Below, one piece after another: positions 16,274 through 25,275 of a stretch of 45,427 nt of DNA. The notes under the pieces were generated by a model, which searched no databases, was not told where the DNA came from, and saw only the letters and a list, made by a program, of their open reading frames with translations. A program made the translations under genes and the position numbers. The first letter of the stretch is position 1; every line of letters starts with the position of its first letter. This DNA comes from Paenibacillus herberti (lineage in GTDB: Bacteria > Bacillota > Bacilli > Paenibacillales > Paenibacillaceae). The DNA lies in assembly GCF_002233675.1 (NCBI RefSeq), contig NZ_NMUQ01000001.1:681017-726443 (forward strand), written 5' to 3'.

Positions 16274-18610
16274 ATGAAAAAAATCGGTGCTCTATTACTT
16301 TCGTTAAGTCTGCTTACTAGTGGCGTCGCTTCTGTACATGCATCAGATAAAACCTCAACCGTCCGGATAAATGGCGAGTCAATCCAGTTCAATAAATTAG
16401 ATCCGATCATCGAGAATGGGGTGACGTTAGTTCCAATAAGTCCGCTTTTGGAGAAGCTCGGTATGAAAATGGAATGGGTTGAATCGACCCGTACGATCAG
16501 CGGCACGAAAGAAAACTTTTCTTTATCTATGCAAGTTGGCAGCACGGATGCAACTGTAAATGGGAAATTAGTTAAGGTCAATGCTGCGCCTAAGCAAATT
16601 CAGAATGTAACTTATGCGCCGCTCCGTTTTGTCGCTGGGGCTGCGGGATATAAAGTTGATTGGGACCCATCGCAGCGCCAGGTTAACCTTACCTCAAAGT
16701 CGACCGATGAAGCGGCAAAAGGCCGACTGCAAGACGACTTTTATGAAGCTGTAAATGCGAAATGGCTTGCGTCCACGGAATTGCCAGCGGATAAAATGAG
16801 TGCAGGTGTCTTAGAAGACCTCGGTACGGAGGTAAAAGAGCTGTTGTCCGCGGATATGGCCAAGATGGCAGCTGAAGGACGCGACAAAACCGATGACGAG
16901 ATCGGTAATATGATTAAATTTTACAAGCTTGCTGCTGACAGAGAAAAGCTGAAGGAACAGGGATATGAAGCCATTAAGGCGGATATCGCAACAATTAAAT
17001 CGATAAACAGTTTGGCAGACTTTGCAAAAAACCAAAAGGATCTCTATTTTAGAGGACTTGCCTTACCATTTGGTTTGTATTATATGGCTGATATGAAAAA
17101 TGCGACAAAAACGGCTCTATATCTCGATGTGCCTGAACCTGCGTTGCTGGATAAGAGCTACTATGAATCTAAAAATCCTCAAAGCGAAGTATTTTTAGGA
17201 TTATACAAAAAAATGCTGTCGGAGCTATTGGTAATGGTCGGGGAAACGCAACAAGAAGCCGATCGAATTGCTAGTGAAGCGGTAACTTTCGAAAAAGAGT
17301 TCATACAATATAAATTAAGCTCACAAGAACTTAGCAATCTCGAGTCGCTTTATAACCCGAAAACGATCACTGAGTTAAAAGCATACAGCAACAATATTGA
17401 TCTGGAAAAATTTTTGGTAGATGTTGTTGGAAAAGCCCCGAAGCATATTTCTGTCGCGCCTATAAAGTATTTTGAAAACTTGGATAAGATTATCAATGAG
17501 CAGAATTGGGGGAAGATGAAAAGCTGGACGTACGCAACCTTTATATTAAAATCTGCTCCTTTGTTATCCGACGATTTTGTACAGGCATCATCTCAATTAA
17601 AGAGAGCACTATTAGGTCATAAAAAAATAGAAACAACGCAAGAGACGGTTTACAATATCGTAAATTCACCCTTCCAGTATGTTGCTGGAAATTATTATGG
17701 CAAGACATACCTTGGAGCAGAAGCCAAGCAAGATGTTACGGATATGGTTAAAAACCTGATTGGAGTTTACAAAAACAAGTTGCTTAAAAATGATTGGATG
17801 TCGGACAAAACCAAAAAAGAAGCGATCAAAAAACTGGACAATATGAACATGCTCGTTGGCTATCCAGACAAGTTAGATGACATTTATCCGTTGTTAAAGG
17901 TGGATGAAAATAAAACGTTATATGAGAATAATCTTGTCATTCAAACGATGATTCTGAAAAGCAGCTTTGCCAAAATAGATCAATCCGTTAATCGTAATGA
18001 GTGGATGATGTCACCAAATACAGTGAATGCCTCCTATCTAGCGCTGACAAACACGGTGACGATTCCTGCTGCGTTTCTCCGGGCGCCAATTTACGATAAA
18101 AATCAAAGCGCAAGTCAGAATTATGGCAGTATAGGCGCTATTATTGGGCATGAAATTTCTCATGGCTTTGATACAAATGGAGCCAAGTATGACGAGGTTG
18201 GAAATTTAAGAAGATGGTGGACGGAAGAGGATTACAAGAACTTTGAAAAAAAATCCAAGGCTATTATTGAGCAATACAATGGAGTAGAGTACTTGGGCCG
18301 AAAAATTAATGGACAAATGACCGTATCCGAAAATATAGGAGACATTGGCGGACTAATGGGTGCTCTTGAAGCGGCAAAACAGTTGCCAGATGCCAATCTG
18401 CAAGAGTTCTATCAATCCTGGGCGACTGCATGGAGACAAAAGGCTCGTCCTGAGTATGAGCAATTGTTTTCTATAATCTCTCGACATTCGCCAAATAAAG
18501 TAAGGGTAAATACCGTTATTGCCAACACAGACGAGTTCTACTCCACATTTGGTGTCAAAAAAGGCGATGCGATGTACATTGCCCCAGAGGACAGAGTTAG
18601 TGTTTGGTAA
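16274..18610 (+). CDS. M13-family metallopeptidase with copper-amine-oxidase-N domain (copy 1)
   Basis: This 778-residue secreted zinc peptidase has a signal peptide at residues 1-24 (cleavage after VHA). A stalk domain of the copper amine oxidase N-terminal type follows at about residues 28-135 (ENGVTLVPISPLLEKLGM, then NVTYAPLRFVAGAAGYKVDW), common on Paenibacillus surface proteins. The M13 neprilysin/PepO-like body begins near residue 150. The zinc site is HEISH at residues 626-630 with the third ligand in ENIGDIGG near 686. The C-terminal RHSPNKVRVNTVIANTDEF and MYIAPEDRVSVW are typical of the family. AAGGAG precedes the ATG. A close paralogue follows immediately. Confidence 0.93.
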   Translation: MKKIGALLLSLSLLTSGVASVHASDKTSTVRINGESIQFNKLDPIIENGVTLVPISPLLEKLGMKMEWVESTRTISGTKENFSLSMQVGSTDATVNGKLVKVNAAPKQIQNVTYAPLRFVAGAAGYKVDWDPSQRQVNLTSKSTDEAAKGRLQDDFYEAVNAKWLASTELPADKMSAGVLEDLGTEVKELLSADMAKMAAEGRDKTDDEIGNMIKFYKLAADREKLKEQGYEAIKADIATIKSINSLADFAKNQKDLYFRGLALPFGLYYMADMKNATKTALYLDVPEPALLDKSYYESKNPQSEVFLGLYKKMLSELLVMVGETQQEADRIASEAVTFEKEFIQYKLSSQELSNLESLYNPKTITELKAYSNNIDLEKFLVDVVGKAPKHISVAPIKYFENLDKIINEQNWGKMKSWTYATFILKSAPLLSDDFVQASSQLKRALLGHKKIETTQETVYNIVNSPFQYVAGNYYGKTYLGAEAKQDVTDMVKNLIGVYKNKLLKNDWMSDKTKKEAIKKLDNMNMLVGYPDKLDDIYPLLKVDENKTLYENNLVIQTMILKSSFAKIDQSVNRNEWMMSPNTVNASYLALTNTVTIPAAFLRAPIYDKNQSASQNYGSIGAIIGHEISHGFDTNGAKYDEVGNLRRWWTEEDYKNFEKKSKAIIEQYNGVEYLGRKINGQMTVSENIGDIGGLMGALEAAKQLPDANLQEFYQSWATAWRQKARPEYEQLFSIISRHSPNKVRVNTVIANTDEFYSTFGVKKGDAMYIAPEDRVSVW

Positions 18611-18661
18611 AAGTTCATGGAATAGTTACTGCTTAGTAATTTTAAGAGAAGGAGTGTATGT

Positions 18662-20980
18662 ATGAAAAAATTCAGTGCCGTCCTACTATCCTTAAGCCTG
18701 CTTGCGACTGGAGTCTCTTCTGTACATGCATCCGATGATGCCTCAACCATATGGATAAACGGCAAGCAAATCCAGTTCAATAAACCGATCATCGAAAAAG
18801 GGGTGACACTCGTTCCAATACGCCCGCTTTTGGAGAAGCTCGGTATGAAAGTGAATTGGGTTGAATCGACCCGTACGATCAGCGGTACAAAAGAAAACTT
18901 CTCTTTATCTATGCAAATTGGCAGCACAAACGCTACTGCAAATGGAAAATCAGTCAAGGTTAATACGGCGCCTAAGCAAATTCGGAATGTGACTTATGCG
19001 CCGCTTCGTTTTGTGGCCGGGGCTGCGGGTTATAAAGTTGCTTGGGACCCATCGTCGCGCCGGATTAATCTTTCTTCCAAGTCCACCGATAAAAAAGTTC
19101 GACTGCAAGACGACTTTTATAACGCTGTAAATGCGGAATGGCTTGCGTCTACAAAATTGCCAGCAGGTAAAAAGACTACAGGCTACTTTGAAGAACTCGG
19201 TACGGATGTAAGGGAGCTGTTATCCGCGGATCTGACCAAAATGGCGGCTGAAGGACGTGATAAAACCGATGATGAGATCGGCAACATGGTTAAATTTTAC
19301 AAGCTTGCCGCCGACAGAGAAACCTTAAACAAACAGGGATATGAAGCCATTAAGGCGGACATCGCAGCAATTAAATCGATAAATAGCTTGGAAGAATTTG
19401 AAGGAAATCAAAAGGATCTTTATTTTAGAGGATTTGGCCTACCATTTGCTATGTTCCCTTTGCCTGATATGAAAAATGCGAAAAAAAACGCTCTATATAT
19501 CGATGTTCCTGTACCCGCGCTGCCGGATAAGAGCTTCTACTCGCCAGAAAACCCTCAGAGCGAAACCTTTTTAGGGTTATACAAAAAAATGCTGTCAGAA
19601 CTATTGGTAATGGTCGGGGAACCGAAACAAGAAGCAGATCGAATTTCCGGTGAAGCGGTGGCTTTCGAAAAAGATTATATGCAATACTCTCTAAGCTCGG
19701 CAGAACTTGCCAATTTCGAATTGATTTATAACCCGAAAACGATCACGGAGTTAAAAGCATACAGTAATAATATGGACTTGGAAAAATTCCTGGTGGATGT
19801 TGTCGGCAAAGCTCCAGAGCATATTTCTATCGCACAAGTAAAGTATTTTGAGAACTTGGACAAGGTTATCAATGAAAACAATTGGGACAAAATGAAAAGT
19901 TGGACGTACGCGACCTTTGTATTAAGATCCGCGCCTTTGTTATCCGATGAGTTTGTACAGGCATCGGCTCAATTGAAAAAAGCGCTGTTGGGTCAAGAGA
20001 AAATGGAAGAAACGATTTATAATATTGTGAATTCACCCTTCCAATATGTTGCCGGATACTATTATGGGAAGAAATACCTTGGCGCGGAAGCAAAGCAGGA
20101 TGTTACGAATATGATTGAAAACATGCTTGGAGTTTACAAAAACAAGCTGTTGAAAAATAATTGGATGTCGGAGCAAACGAAGAAGGAAGCGATCAAAAAA
20201 CTGGATAATATGAATATGCTCGTTGGTTATCCAGACAAGCTCGCAGACATTTATTCGTTGCTGAAGGTGGATGCAACGAAGACGTTATATGAGAACGATC
20301 GATTCATGCAAACGATGATTATGAAAAACAACTTCGCAAAAATAGATCAGCTCGTTGACCGGAATGATTGGACGTTCTTGTCGCCAAATACAGTGAACGC
20401 ATCCTATCTGGCGTTGACGAACACGGCGACGATTCCCGCAGCGTTTCTACAGGCGCCAATTTATGATAAAAACCAAAGCGCAAGCCGGAATTATGGTGCT
20501 ATAGGCGCTATTATCGGGCATGAAATTATTCACGGATTTGATACAAATGGAGCCAAGTATGACGAGGTTGGAAATTTGAGAAGATGGTGGACGGAAAAGG
20601 ACTACAAGAATTTCGAAGAAGTCGCGCAGACTGTTATTGACCAATACAATGGAGTGGAGTATTTCGGCCAAAAAATCAATGGTAAAATGACCGTATCCGA
20701 AAATATAGGAGACATTGGCGGACTAACGGGCGCTCTCGAAGCGGTAAAACAGCTGCCGGATGCCAATCTGCAAGAGTTCTATCAATCCTGGGCTTCCATG
20801 TGGAGACGAAAAACTAGTCCTGAATTTGAACAAGTGTTTCTTGTAACTTCTCGACATTCACCGCATAAGATCAGAGTAAATACCGTTATTGCCAACACCG
20901 ACGAGTTCTACTCCACATTTGGTGTCAAAAAAGGTGATGCGATGTACATTGCCCCGGAGGACAGAGTTAGTATTTGGTAA
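18662..20980 (+). CDS. M13-family metallopeptidase with copper-amine-oxidase-N domain (copy 2)
   Basis: This 772-residue tandem paralogue of the preceding gene has the same architecture: signal peptide, copper-amine-oxidase-N stalk (residues about 26-130) and M13 body. The zinc site is HEIIH at residues 620-624, with ENIGDIGG downstream, so it should be catalytically competent. Near-identity extends about 45 bases upstream through the ribosome site, so the duplication copied the leader too. Differences are spread across the whole gene, and it lacks a few residues found in copy 1 (for example LD before PIIE), so the duplication is not recent. Both copies are probably on one transcript ending at the terminator near 21.1 kb. 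Confidence 0.93.
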   Translation: MKKFSAVLLSLSLLATGVSSVHASDDASTIWINGKQIQFNKPIIEKGVTLVPIRPLLEKLGMKVNWVESTRTISGTKENFSLSMQIGSTNATANGKSVKVNTAPKQIRNVTYAPLRFVAGAAGYKVAWDPSSRRINLSSKSTDKKVRLQDDFYNAVNAEWLASTKLPAGKKTTGYFEELGTDVRELLSADLTKMAAEGRDKTDDEIGNMVKFYKLAADRETLNKQGYEAIKADIAAIKSINSLEEFEGNQKDLYFRGFGLPFAMFPLPDMKNAKKNALYIDVPVPALPDKSFYSPENPQSETFLGLYKKMLSELLVMVGEPKQEADRISGEAVAFEKDYMQYSLSSAELANFELIYNPKTITELKAYSNNMDLEKFLVDVVGKAPEHISIAQVKYFENLDKVINENNWDKMKSWTYATFVLRSAPLLSDEFVQASAQLKKALLGQEKMEETIYNIVNSPFQYVAGYYYGKKYLGAEAKQDVTNMIENMLGVYKNKLLKNNWMSEQTKKEAIKKLDNMNMLVGYPDKLADIYSLLKVDATKTLYENDRFMQTMIMKNNFAKIDQLVDRNDWTFLSPNTVNASYLALTNTATIPAAFLQAPIYDKNQSASRNYGAIGAIIGHEIIHGFDTNGAKYDEVGNLRRWWTEKDYKNFEEVAQTVIDQYNGVEYFGQKINGKMTVSENIGDIGGLTGALEAVKQLPDANLQEFYQSWASMWRRKTSPEFEQVFLVTSRHSPHKIRVNTVIANTDEFYSTFGVKKGDAMYIAPEDRVSIW

Positions 20981-21059
20981 AAACGAAGCGATATAATAGT
21001 GCAACAACGGGTTCCGTCCTAAAAGCCCTAAAATGTACACGAAATAAAGTAGCATCAGC

Positions 21060-21106
21060 AAGACAGGAGGAGACTGAGCCAAGCTCAGCTTCCTCCTGTC
21101 TTCGTT
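21060..21106 (+). terminator. Terminator after the M13 pair
   Basis: AAGACAGGAGGA and CTGAGC pair with GCTCAG and TCCTCCTGTCTT around a CAA loop. The T run after it is short (CGTTT). Confidence 0.8.
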
Positions 21107-21204
21107 TATCTGCCATAACGGTTTAATGCACCTTAATGCGTAACGGAACTGAGAAGCCTTATTCCGGTAAAATCGAAGGATTTCGAGGAACTATAAAAAA
21201 GATC

Positions 21205-21236
21205 TTGACCTTATCACTAGTGTCATACCTTATGAT
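21205..21236 (+). promoter_or_regulatory. MerR-type promoter with long spacer and central palindrome
   Basis: TTGACC (21205-21210) and TATGAT (21231-21236) are separated by 20 bases, or 19 if TTATGA is used, instead of the usual 17. The palindrome CACTAGTG (21215-21222) lies between the two elements. Overlong spacers with a central dyad are the hallmark of promoters remodelled by MerR-family regulators. It lies just upstream of a merR-type gene, so autoregulation is likely. Confidence 0.65.
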
Positions 21237-21272
21237 GAAGCTAAGCAACGTTCAGAAGGGAGCGGCAGTCAT

Positions 21273-21662
21273 TTGAAAATAAGCCAAATAGCAAAATTGA
21301 CTGGAACCAGCGCCAGATCCGTCCGTTACTACGAAAAGAAAGGATTGCTTACTGCTTCTCGTCAAGACAATAACTACCGCGATTTCGACGATTCAATTGT
21401 GGAATTAATCAATACGATTCAGATGTACCTGGGATTAGGTTTAACAACGGAGCAGATCAAAACCATTTTGTATTGCGAGCATCCTGAGATGGCCGAATCC
21501 GAGCAGAATGGGAAAAAGGATGAATACTGCGAAGAACTGCTGTTACACTATGAAGCTAAATTAATTGAGGTAATTGAGCAAAAGAAAACAATGGATGAAG
21601 TTCAGAAGCGGTTGGAAAAGCAGATTAAGATCATGAAGGAGCATCAGGACAAATGGCTTTAG
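21273..21662 (+). CDS. MerR-family transcriptional regulator
   Basis: This 129-residue regulator starts with TTG (AAGGGAG upstream). The N-terminal winged HTH is typical: ISQIAKLTGTSARSVRYYEKKGLL and NYRDFDDSIVELINTIQMYLGLGLTTEQI. A C-terminal coiled coil follows (residues about 88-129), with a single Cys-His pair (CEHPEMAE) between. Its stop overlaps the start of the MFS gene by 10 bases, the arrangement of drug-responsive MerR/MFS pairs such as YfmP/YfmO of Bacillus subtilis. The effector pocket of that type is small and not readable here. Its target transporter is now broken. Confidence 0.88.
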   Translation: MKISQIAKLTGTSARSVRYYEKKGLLTASRQDNNYRDFDDSIVELINTIQMYLGLGLTTEQIKTILYCEHPEMAESEQNGKKDEYCEELLLHYEAKLIEVIEQKKTMDEVQKRLEKQIKIMKEHQDKWL

Positions 21663-22259
21663 CATATGCAAACTATCGATCAAGAACCTTCTTTCTGGTC
21701 TGCACTTGCAATCTGCTGCTTTTCATATCGTTTCAAATGTTGCTGCCAATCTTGCCCGTTTATCTAAAGGACAATGTGGACGGAGCATCCGCTGGGTTGC
21801 TCGTCGGTCTTATTACGCTTGCTGCAGTCGCTGTGCGGCCGTTCGCGGGTTATGCGCTCGACCGGACCTAGCTGGGCGATAGTTCCGGGAGTAATAGCTG
21901 GAATTGCCGCGCTAGCTGTTCTCTCCACTGCGGATAATTGGGCATGGTTTGGCGCTGCGGCCGTCCTGTACGGTCTCTCGTTCGGATCGGTCCAACCTTC
22001 CATTATGGCATGGACGGTCGGAAGGGCTTTGCCAGACCGGAGCGGAGCCGCCAACAGCGCCTTCTTTATCGGAATGGATGGAGGGATCGCTCTTGGTTCG
22101 GTTCTGCTCGGAGGCGTGGTGCAGCTGTTCGGTTATGCCGGAATATTCCGCTATTCCATCGTGTTTCTGCTCTTAATGCTTGTTGTCTTGGTAGCCGGCA
22201 TGATAAGTCGGGACAAAAAGCCTTCCGCTGAGAGATGGCGGCAGGCATTATATTTTTAA
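21653..22259 (+). pseudogene. MFS efflux transporter with internal deletion and frameshift
   Basis: The first 72 codons give a normal MFS start: a first membrane segment, LPILPVYLKDNVDGASAGLL, and VRPFAGYALDRT with the motif-A tail. They run into TAG at 21869-21871. The sequence then continues in another frame with the last four membrane segments (VIAGIAALAVLS, WFGAAAVLYGLSFGSVQPSI, SAFFIGMDGGIALGSVLLGG, IVFLLLMLVVLVAG). Together they make about 200 residues against roughly 400 for the family, so some 600 bases of the middle are missing. The join is within 21860-21880. The product cannot be a working transporter. Confidence 0.85.
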
Positions 22260-22264
22260 GTGAG

Positions 22265-22287
22265 GCTGCGTATTCGCAGCTTTTTTT
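22265..22287 (+). terminator. Terminator after the MFS pseudogene
   Basis: GCTGCG and CGCAGC flank a TATT loop and are followed by seven T. Confidence 0.9.
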
Positions 22288-22325
22288 GATCTTGTAATTT
22301 TCCAAGAAAATCATAAAAATAAAGG

Positions 22326-22361
22326 AACTTTAACTCGCATGAAGAACTTCATGGAAAAGTT
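22326..22361 (+). promoter_or_regulatory. Nested dyad upstream of the NUDIX gene
   Basis: CATGAAG-AA-CTTCATG (22338-22353) is a perfect 16-bp inverted repeat. Outer arms AACTTT and AAAGTT (22326-22332 and 22356-22361) extend the symmetry. It ends 17 bases before the start codon and just before the AAGGAGG ribosome site, so it could be an operator or an RNA hairpin limiting translation. Confidence 0.4.
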
Positions 22362-22378
22362 TAAGGAGGTCATTAAGC

Positions 22379-22861
22379 ATGGGAATGCCAACTCATATTG
22401 TGGCGGTAGGCGGTGTAGTCGAAAATGAACAGGGACAGGTGCTTTTGGTAAAAACGGTACATGGCGGCTGGGTATATCCTGGCGGACAAGTGGAAGCAGG
22501 CGAAAACTTGATTACAGCTCTAGCGAGAGAAATAAAAGAGGAGAGCGGTATCGAGGTTGAAGTATTAGATCTAATAGGTGTCTACTCCAATACGGGAGTT
22601 TATAAATGGTATGATGGTGTAACGGACGTTCCTACTAAAGTAATGCTTGATTTTACGTGTAAATCGGTGGGGGGAGAACTATGCACTTCCGAGGAAACAC
22701 TAGAAACCCGGTGGATCGAAAAAGAGCGGGCGCTTGATTTAATAACAGCTGCAGCTATAAGAACCCGCTATCAAGCCTATTTGGATTTTAAGGAAAGACC
22801 GGGTTATATGGAGTACGTCACCAACCCGGTTTTTGAAATAAAATTGGAACGAACGATCTAA
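22379..22861 (+). CDS. NUDIX hydrolase
   Basis: This 160-residue protein carries a complete NUDIX box, GGQVEAGENLITALAREIKEESGI with the REIKEES core, at about residues 39-61, which binds the metal and hydrolyses nucleoside-diphosphate-linked compounds. The fold start VAVGGVVENEQGQVLLVK is typical. The substrate is unknown. AAGGAGG gives a confident start at ATG 22379. It is a single-gene unit with a nested dyad upstream and a large hairpin terminator downstream. A shortened second copy of its 3' part lies at 25.6 kb. Confidence 0.9.
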   Translation: MGMPTHIVAVGGVVENEQGQVLLVKTVHGGWVYPGGQVEAGENLITALAREIKEESGIEVEVLDLIGVYSNTGVYKWYDGVTDVPTKVMLDFTCKSVGGELCTSEETLETRWIEKERALDLITAAAIRTRYQAYLDFKERPGYMEYVTNPVFEIKLERTI

Positions 22862-22938
22862 GTCGAGACGAATCATGAATGGAAAAAGATATTGAACAGA
22901 AGTATTTGATGCCAGTATCATTTAACTTCGATGCCAAG

Positions 22939-22998
22939 AACCTTTCCTGTTGAAATGGCTGATTGTACTTCCATTTCACCAAAGAAAGGTTTCTTTTT
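22939..22998 (+). terminator. Long interrupted hairpin terminator after NUDIX
   Basis: AACCTTTC and TGAAATGG pair with CCATTTCA and GAAAGGTT. TCTTTTT follows. It lies 78 bases after the stop codon. Confidence 0.6.
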
Positions 22999-23000
22999 GC

Positions 23001-23087
23001 ATGACAAAAATGAAGAAGGAGCTAATTGAAATGGGATTATTTATTTTCAATAATAGAGAATTTATTCTTTTGGGGTGGGGTACATAG
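23001..23087 (+). CDS. Possible very small protein
   Basis: ATG 23001 opens a 28-residue frame. An internal ATG at 23031 has a clear AAGGAG seven bases before it and gives 18 residues (MGLFIFNNREFILLGWGT). It stops one base before the convergent YheC-like gene's end. It may be a true micropeptide or the N-terminal stub of a lost gene. Confidence 0.2.
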   Translation: MTKMKKELIEMGLFIFNNREFILLGWGT

Positions 23088-24119
23088 TTAGAATTGAGAA
23101 AGATAATAAGCATATTCCATAGGTCTGCGATAAATGGTGCGTTTAAAATCCCTAAAATCTTTATATATATTTTTTTGAGGTTTTCCGTTAAGTTCGATAA
23201 TCCATAGCTGTCTCTGTTCGTCTAGTACAAAGTCGACACTCAATTCTCCCAATAAACCCATGTGAGTTTCTGCTTCTTGTGCAGCCATGATACTTATTTC
23301 ATACAATGATTGCAGGATTCCACTCACTTTATCCGGCGACAATAAGCGTGGAAGAATGTCTGCAGTATCATAAATGGTCTCACACATACTCGTATTATAG
23401 TAATTTTCATACGCCACTCTACATGTTATAGCGGAAACTGTCCATTCACCGAGAATATCTTTTTGAACAAGGGCCCGAATATCAAAAAATTGATTATCAA
23501 GTTGAATTGTACGAATCCCTTGCTGAATCATAAAGTTCTCCATTCCGAATAGTTTGTCCATTTCCTCCTGGTTAATCATATTTTTTCTGAAAATATGACT
23601 TGGGGCCAAGCTGTGTAAAGAGATCAGAGTATCTCCATTATCCGTACGTTCAACTCGATAAACAGACTTCCCTTGAAATCCGTAAAAAGGTTTAATATAT
23701 ACTAGTCTATATTTCTCTAATAGTTCTGATACACTTCTTTCATTATATATGAATGTCTCAGGTACATAGGATTTAAGATTTGACTGTATCAATAGATTGT
23801 TGAGATCCCATTTATTAAAAAAATTGATCGTATTAAAGCATTTATTAGTGCCTATAACATTTTCAAGCCTTTGAAGGGTTTTTGAATTTTTGTTATAACA
23901 ACGGTTATAGACGACATGAGGAAACGGAAATAAACTTTGCTTCCAGATGCCCTTCTTCAGGCTAAGCCCAATGATACGTTGTTCTTTCCAAAGGATATCT
24001 GCCGGAGTAAAAGCGTAAAGTTTCAGATCTAGATTATGGAAACGTTGATACAGCTCCAGAATTCTCTTTTTTCTGCTGTTTTTATTCACGAGAATTGCAA
24101 TTAATGGACAAACTCCCAA
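23088..24119 (-). CDS. YheC/YheD-family ATP-grasp spore protein
   Basis: This 343-residue protein has an N-terminal region of the YheC/D type (PLIAILVNKNSRKKRILELY, then FPHVVYNRCYN). The ATP-grasp domain follows from about residue 135, with YIKPFYGFQGKSVYRVER as the nucleotide-binding strand and loop, QQGIRTIQLDNQFFDIRALVQ, and the late metal-ligand region LGELSVDFVLDEQRQLWIIELNGKPQ. Family members are endospore coat-associated in Bacillus; the peptide or amino-acid ligase reaction is not established. The start is TTG 24119 with GAGGAGAG seven bases before it. It is divergent from a collagen-like spore-surface gene, which fits a sporulation role. Confidence 0.85.
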   Translation of the reverse strand: MGVCPLIAILVNKNSRKKRILELYQRFHNLDLKLYAFTPADILWKEQRIIGLSLKKGIWKQSLFPFPHVVYNRCYNKNSKTLQRLENVIGTNKCFNTINFFNKWDLNNLLIQSNLKSYVPETFIYNERSVSELLEKYRLVYIKPFYGFQGKSVYRVERTDNGDTLISLHSLAPSHIFRKNMINQEEMDKLFGMENFMIQQGIRTIQLDNQFFDIRALVQKDILGEWTVSAITCRVAYENYYNTSMCETIYDTADILPRLLSPDKVSGILQSLYEISIMAAQEAETHMGLLGELSVDFVLDEQRQLWIIELNGKPQKNIYKDFRDFKRTIYRRPMEYAYYLSQF

Positions 24120-24146
24120 ATTAATCTCTCCTCGCTATATTTTTTT

Positions 24147-24155
24147 TAACTTATG
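24147..24155 (-). promoter_or_regulatory. Possible sigma-K -10 element
   Basis: On the minus strand CATAAGTTA matches the mother-cell sigma-K -10 pattern CATA-N3-TA, 28 bases before the TTG start of the YheC/D-like gene. No convincing AC -35 element is at the right distance, so this is weak support. An inverted repeat (GTGAAA 24195-24200 / TTTCAC 24223-24228) lies nearby. Confidence 0.25.
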
Positions 24156-24317
24156 CCAGTGTGGACATATGGATTGGGACAATATCTTGGCTGAGTGAAA
24201 AAATAAGCGAATACACGGTTCGTTTCACCTATTTTTTAGACAAATAGGCTTTTATAATCTTTATTTTTTGGATATTTGAATAAGATGCATCATCTTTGTG
24301 TAATAGGAGATGAGATT

Positions 24318-25112
24318 ATGGGAAGATGTAATTGTCCTCCAGGACCTCCAGGACCTCCAGGTCCAGAAGGGCCTCAAGGAATTCAAGGAGCGACAGGGGC
24401 ATCAGGATTTGCGGGAGCAACAGGAGCAACAGGTGCGGCAGGTGCAACAGGTGCAACAGGTGTAACAGGTGCGGCAGGAGCAACAGGAGCAACAGGTGCA
24501 ACAGGTGCAACAGGAGCAACAAGTGCGACAGGTGCAACAGGAGCAACAGGTGCAACAGGTGCAACAGGAGCAACAGGAGCAACAGGAGCAACAGGTGCAA
24601 CAGGTGCAACAGGAGCAACAAGTGCGACAGGTGCAACAGGTGCAACAGGAGCAACAGGTGCGACAGGTGCGACAGGTGCAGCGGGCAGTGTCTTAGGGTT
24701 TGCAGATTTCTTTGCGTTGATGCCCCCTGATAATGCAGCAACGGTTGCCCCGGGTACAGACGTGAGTTTTCCGCAAGATGGACCTACTAGTGGGACTACT
24801 ATTACTCGAACGGGTCCCAGTTCATTTAACTTAGCTGCGATTGGCATATACCAGGTCTTGTTTCAGGTGAGTGTGGATGAAGCAGGCCAATTAATTTTAA
24901 CTCTTAATGGTGTTGACCTAGCCAATACGGTAGTCGGGCGAGCAACAGGTACTTCTCAGATCGTAGGAATGGCAATGGTGCAAACGACCGTAATCAATAC
25001 AATTCTCACCGTACGCAATCCTGCTGGAAATTCTACGGCTTTAACCATCACCCCACTCGCTGGAGGAACAAGGCCTGTCTCTGCACATCTTGTTGTCTCG
25101 CAAATTGCATAG
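24318..25112 (+). CDS. Collagen-like exosporium/spore-surface glycoprotein (BclA-like)
   Basis: The start is ATG 24318 with AGGAG seven bases before it, giving 264 residues; an in-frame TTG at 24276 has no ribosome site. The short Cys-containing N-terminus (MGRCNC) is followed by [13 protein letters not shown] and then a long run of Gly-X-Thr triplets, mostly GAT, to about residue 123. Threonine in these repeats is the usual O-glycosylation site in BclA. The C-terminal domain (about 125-264, [19 protein letters not shown] to HLVVSQIA) matches the beta-jellyroll trimerisation domain of BclA-type proteins. Two triplets have Ser in place of Gly. The protein should form a glycosylated trimeric filament on the spore surface. 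Confidence 0.88.
   Translation: MGRCNCPPGPPGPPGPEGPQGIQGATGASGFAGATGATGAAGATGATGVTGAAGATGATGATGATGATSATGATGATGATGATGATGATGATGATGATGATSATGATGATGATGATGATGAAGSVLGFADFFALMPPDNAATVAPGTDVSFPQDGPTSGTTITRTGPSSFNLAAIGIYQVLFQVSVDEAGQLILTLNGVDLANTVVGRATGTSQIVGMAMVQTTVINTILTVRNPAGNSTALTITPLAGGTRPVSAHLVVSQIA
24390..24684 (+). repeat. Nine-base Gly-X-Thr repeat region
   Basis: Tandem 9-base units of the type GG(A/T)GCAACA encode the collagen triplets. Two AGT (Ser) variants at 24522 and 24621 lie exactly 99 bases apart in near-identical context, indicating duplication of an 11-unit block. The strong periodicity also opens long spurious frames on both strands. Confidence 0.85.
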
Positions 25113-25275
25113 AGGGATATGGAGAAGAGTCTAATAAAAAATTTGAATAAAGGTTCTTCTGGAAAGAGAGGATAGACTGGGGTTTGCGGCTTACGGGGAG
25201 TTTCTACAGGCAAGGATTATAGTGAGTACGAGGAAGTGGCATACGCCGCCTTCTCGCACTGATATTGAGATACGA

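Noticed and set aside
24390-24684. Possible CRISPR-like array
   Set aside because: The units are contiguous 9-base coding repeats without unique spacers.
24316-24847. Long minus-strand and shifted plus-strand frames across the collagen repeat
   Set aside because: They are by-products of the 9-base repeat, which lacks stops in several frames; the peptides are Leu/His or Val/Ala-Pro monotony without ribosome sites.
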